DNA of 7,730 nucleotides from Patescibacteria group bacterium (GTDB lineage Bacteria > Patescibacteriota > Gracilibacteria > BD1-5 > UBA6164). Below, in pieces: positions 5,647 to 7,730 of the stretch. A program made the translations under genes and the position numbers. Below the pieces are notes generated by a model that was not told the DNA's origin, made no database searches, and saw only the letters and a program-made list of their open reading frames with translations. The DNA is taken from assembly GCA_018623505.1 (NCBI GenBank), contig JAAZVM010000018.1, forward strand, positions 1 to 7,730, given 5' to 3'. Every line of letters begins with the position of its first letter. Within the stretch, counting starts at the first letter, position 1.

Positions 5647-6765
5647 ATGGATAAATTTCAAGAGAAAAAAATCGCAATAGTTTGTGATTGGATAAAGGAT
5701 TGGTGATGAGCTGAGATTGTTTTAGAGCAGCTTTTGGAGATATTTCCAAAAGCTGATATTTATAGTTCTGTTTTTTTTCAAGAAGATAATCCACTTTTTA
5801 AAGATAGGATTGTAAAAACAAGTTTCATACAGAGAGTACCTTTTTTAAATAAGTCTCATAAACTAGCTCTTTTTTTAAGACCTTATGCTTTTGAAAGCTT
5901 TGATTTAAGTGATTATGATATAGTTATTACAAGTACAAGTGCTGAGAGTAAGTGAGTTATAACTAAGCCAGATTGTCTTCAAATATGTTATTGTCATACA
6001 TCAACTCGTTATTTTTGGAGTCATTATCATGAGTACCTTAATATGATGGAGTTTTGAAAACTAAACTTTTTGTGAAAGTTTTTTATGCCAAAAATAGTTC
6101 ATAAACTTAGAACTTGGGATTTTTGTGCCTCAGCAAGACCTGATTATTTTATAGCTAACTCTATAAATACTCAAAAAAGGATAAAAAAATATTATGCTAG
6201 AGAAAGTCATGTGATTTACCCTTGTCTTGATATAGAAAATATAGATTTTTTAGAAGAAAAAGAAGACTTTTATCTATATGTATGAAGATGTATACCTTAT
6301 AAAAAGTTTGATTTGATAGTTGAGGCTTTCAATAAAAACTGAAAAAAAATAAAGATAGTTACAAATACTGACAATAAACTTTATAGAGATTTAAAAAGTA
6401 TTTCAAAAGAAAATATAGAGTGGATACTTACAAATGATATAACATATATTAACAAGCTTCACTCTAAGGCTAAGGCTTTTATATTTCCACCAGAAGAGGA
6501 TTTTGGTCTTGTTCCAATTGCTGCTCAAGCTAGTGGTACACCGGTTATAGCTTTTTGAAAATGATGAGCTTTAGAGACAGTGATAGATGATAAAACTTGA
6601 GTTTATTTTTCTGAGCAAAATATAGATAGTCTAAATGGTGCAATAGAAAGGTTTGAAAATATAAAGTTTGATTATAAATATATAAGAGAACATAGTAAAA
6701 AGTTTGATAAAAAAGTTTTTAAAAAAGAACTTTTAAATTTTATAGAAGAAAAGCTAGATAATTAA
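5647..6765 (+). CDS. GT4-family glycosyltransferase (GT-B fold) with an altered EX7E motif
   Basis: Cytoplasmic, probably membrane-associated enzyme transferring a sugar, often mannose, from a nucleotide-sugar during surface polysaccharide or glycolipid synthesis. It is 372 aa with TGA as Gly (11 TGA codons). The N-terminal domain opens IAIVCDWIKDWGGAE, the donor-independent GGAE loop, with G20-G21 encoded by TGA TGA. Then come ADIYSSVFF and CYCHTSTRYFWSHYHEYL, typical of WbaZ-like mannosyltransferases. The C-terminal Rossmann domain has YVGRCIPYKKFDLIVEAF, FPPEEDFGLVPIAAQASG and TPVIAFGKGGALETV. The family's EX7E motif would be E284-x7-E292, but residue 292 is Ala (GCT). Changing any Glu codon to GCT needs two substitutions, so a single sequencing error is unlikely. 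Only one ATG precedes the conserved start, and it directly abuts the upstream terminator. The acceptor is unknown; TagA nearby suggests surface-glycan work. Confidence 0.92.
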
Positions 6766-6790
6766 TTATCTAGCTTTTCTTCTATTTTTT
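6742..6790. terminator. 44-nt perfect palindrome: shared terminator coding the ends of two convergent genes
   Basis: Positions 6742-6785 are a perfect palindrome (22-bp arms, centre between 6763 and 6764), followed on + by T6. It is entirely coding in the GT4 gene up to its stop (6763-6765) and, by symmetry, in the PHP gene on - (stop 6764-6762). On - the downstream sequence is AAAATTT rather than a U-run, so termination there relies on the stem and may be weaker. Confidence 0.85.
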
Positions 6791-7697
6791 CTTTTATATC
6801 TACTATAAGTTCTTCATCTAAAAAGGGGTTTAATTCTCAAAGAGAAGCATGTTTTCAGTCATTTTGTCATATAAAATGACAATCACTTCAAAGAGTTATA
6901 ATTATTCAAAATCTTTTTCTAATTTCCAATATATAATTAACCCACTCTTTATTTGCTTTATTATTTATCTCTATTGCATTTATTCATAATCATAAAAAGT
7001 AATCTAGGTTTTCTTCTAGATAATCCATTCATCATCTATTTGCGAAACTGAAGTTTGGGTGAGCTATGCTAAGTATATCGTCATTTTCTTTTGCTATTTC
7101 AGAGCATAGCTCTAAGCTTGGTTCATACTCTTCAACTGTTCAGTATGCAAGTCAAAATATGTGGAAATATTTTCAACTAGGTTTTAGGCAACTTATAAAA
7201 AAATCTTCTGTATTTTTGAAATTTTCTCAGCTTAATTTTTCTATCAACTCTCTATTGTTTTTCCTTGAAAATAGTATATAAGCTATATCAAACTTATTTA
7301 TACTACTTATATCTCTGTTCATAACTTTTGCTAGAGAAACCATGTCTTCTATACTTATTTCGATTCAAAGATTTTGTAGTACTTCTATTTGTTTTTTTAC
7401 TATTTCAAGTTTTTTTTCTCTAGTATTTTCTAGTACTTTATTTAGTCTTTCATTGAAAACTTTTGAATACCAAGTTATATGTAGAGAATGATTATTCTTC
7501 TTATCTCTTGCTGATATCTCTGTAGAGTAATATGATTTAATTCAAGCTTCAATAAAAGCATCTGGATTTGATATAAAATCATGATCTGTTATACATGCTA
7601 GTTGAATTTCTTTTCTTTTTGCTTCTTCTATAAGTTCATTATAAGTATTTTTTCAGTCAGAATTAGTAGAGTGAAAATGCATATCTATATTTGTCAT
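6762..7697 (-). CDS. PHP-domain metal-dependent phosphoesterase
   Basis: Predicted metal-dependent hydrolase of the PHP family related to YciV/RNase AM and 3',5'-nucleoside bisphosphate phosphatases; the substrate may be pAp, RNA 5' ends or another phosphoester. It is 311 aa with TGA as Gly. Metal-site motifs appear in order: DMHFHSTNSDGK (D5, H7, H9, D14), ITDHD (D38, H39), STEIS (E60), SLHIT (H73), HPNFSF (H213) and GSDCHF (D272, H274). The insertion between H73 and H213 is mostly helical and charged, as in the YciV group. ATG 7695-7697 is chosen because it places the first metal motif at residue 5, as usual. It converges on the GT4 gene with a 4-nt tail overlap and ends in the same seven residues, IEEKLDN, because of the shared palindrome. 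No functional link to the glycosyltransferase is evident. Confidence 0.92.
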
Positions 7698-7717
7698 AAT
7701 CTTTTTGTTAGAAATTA

Positions 7718-7723
7718 ACTATA
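7718..7723 (-). promoter_or_regulatory. Possible -10 box of the PHP gene
   Basis: TATAGT on - (7723-7718) predicts a start near 7711 and a leader of about 14 nt. The -35 would lie outside the window, so only half the promoter can be seen. Confidence 0.35.
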
Positions 7724-7730
7724 AAGATTA

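Noticed and set aside
5123..5661. Three - strand ORFs of 70-106 codons
   Set aside because: They lie antisense to the 323-aa gene, have low-complexity composition and no motif; shadows of the + gene.
7066..7281. 71-codon + ORF
   Set aside because: Antisense to the PHP gene between its conserved metal motifs.
1..7730. UGA as Trp (Mycoplasma-like code 4)
   Set aside because: TGA falls on invariant glycines (GGAE, GG..G, DGIG, GSD), while conserved Trp positions use TGG, so Gly fits and Trp does not.

Overview
The window comes from a very AT-rich genome that reads UGA as glycine (translation table 25), which points to Candidatus Absconditabacteria (SR1) or Gracilibacteria. The evidence is direct. 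Every conserved protein here is interrupted by in-frame TGA in the standard code, and those TGAs fall on invariant glycines: the GGAE motif of a GT4 glycosyltransferase (two consecutive TGAs), the Rossmann GG...G of TyrA, DGIG of TagA, and SDG and GSD of the PHP protein. TGG is used separately for Trp. Stops are only TAA or TAG. No clear Shine-Dalgarno sequence precedes any gene.

Layout: 1-104 (+) is the 3' end of a HEPN-like gene closed by a bidirectional terminator. 116-257 is non-coding, with a possible small RNA. 258-2748 (-) is an aromatic amino acid operon, read right to left: a perfect TTGACA/TATAAT promoter, a structured leader encoding a 28-residue Phe/Tyr-rich peptide, an intrinsic terminator, a 116-aa unknown protein, tyrA (prephenate dehydrogenase) and pheA (prephenate dehydratase). 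2759-3568 (-) is a WecG/TagA/CpsF glycosyltransferase. 3708-5593 (+) holds two unknown proteins that look like diverged tandem paralogs. 5647-6765 (+) is a GT4 glycosyltransferase whose second EX7E glutamate is Ala. 6762-7697 (-) is a PHP-family phosphoesterase convergent with it; the two genes share a 44-nt perfect palindrome that is both the terminator and the last codons of both.

The main discovery is a complete ribosome-mediated transcription attenuator upstream of tyrA-pheA. The leader peptide has Phe-Phe-Phe-Phe-Tyr-Phe at residues 9-14 and 11 aromatics in 28 residues. Three RNA segments can pair in mutually exclusive ways (1:2 protector, 2:3 antiterminator, 3:4 terminator with a U-run). 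This matches the logic of enterobacterial pheL/trpL control, here in a UGA=Gly candidate-phylum bacterium, and one leader senses both products of the operon. The PheA regulatory domain has lost the usual Phe-binding ESRP signature, so control may have moved from allostery to attenuation; that is inference.
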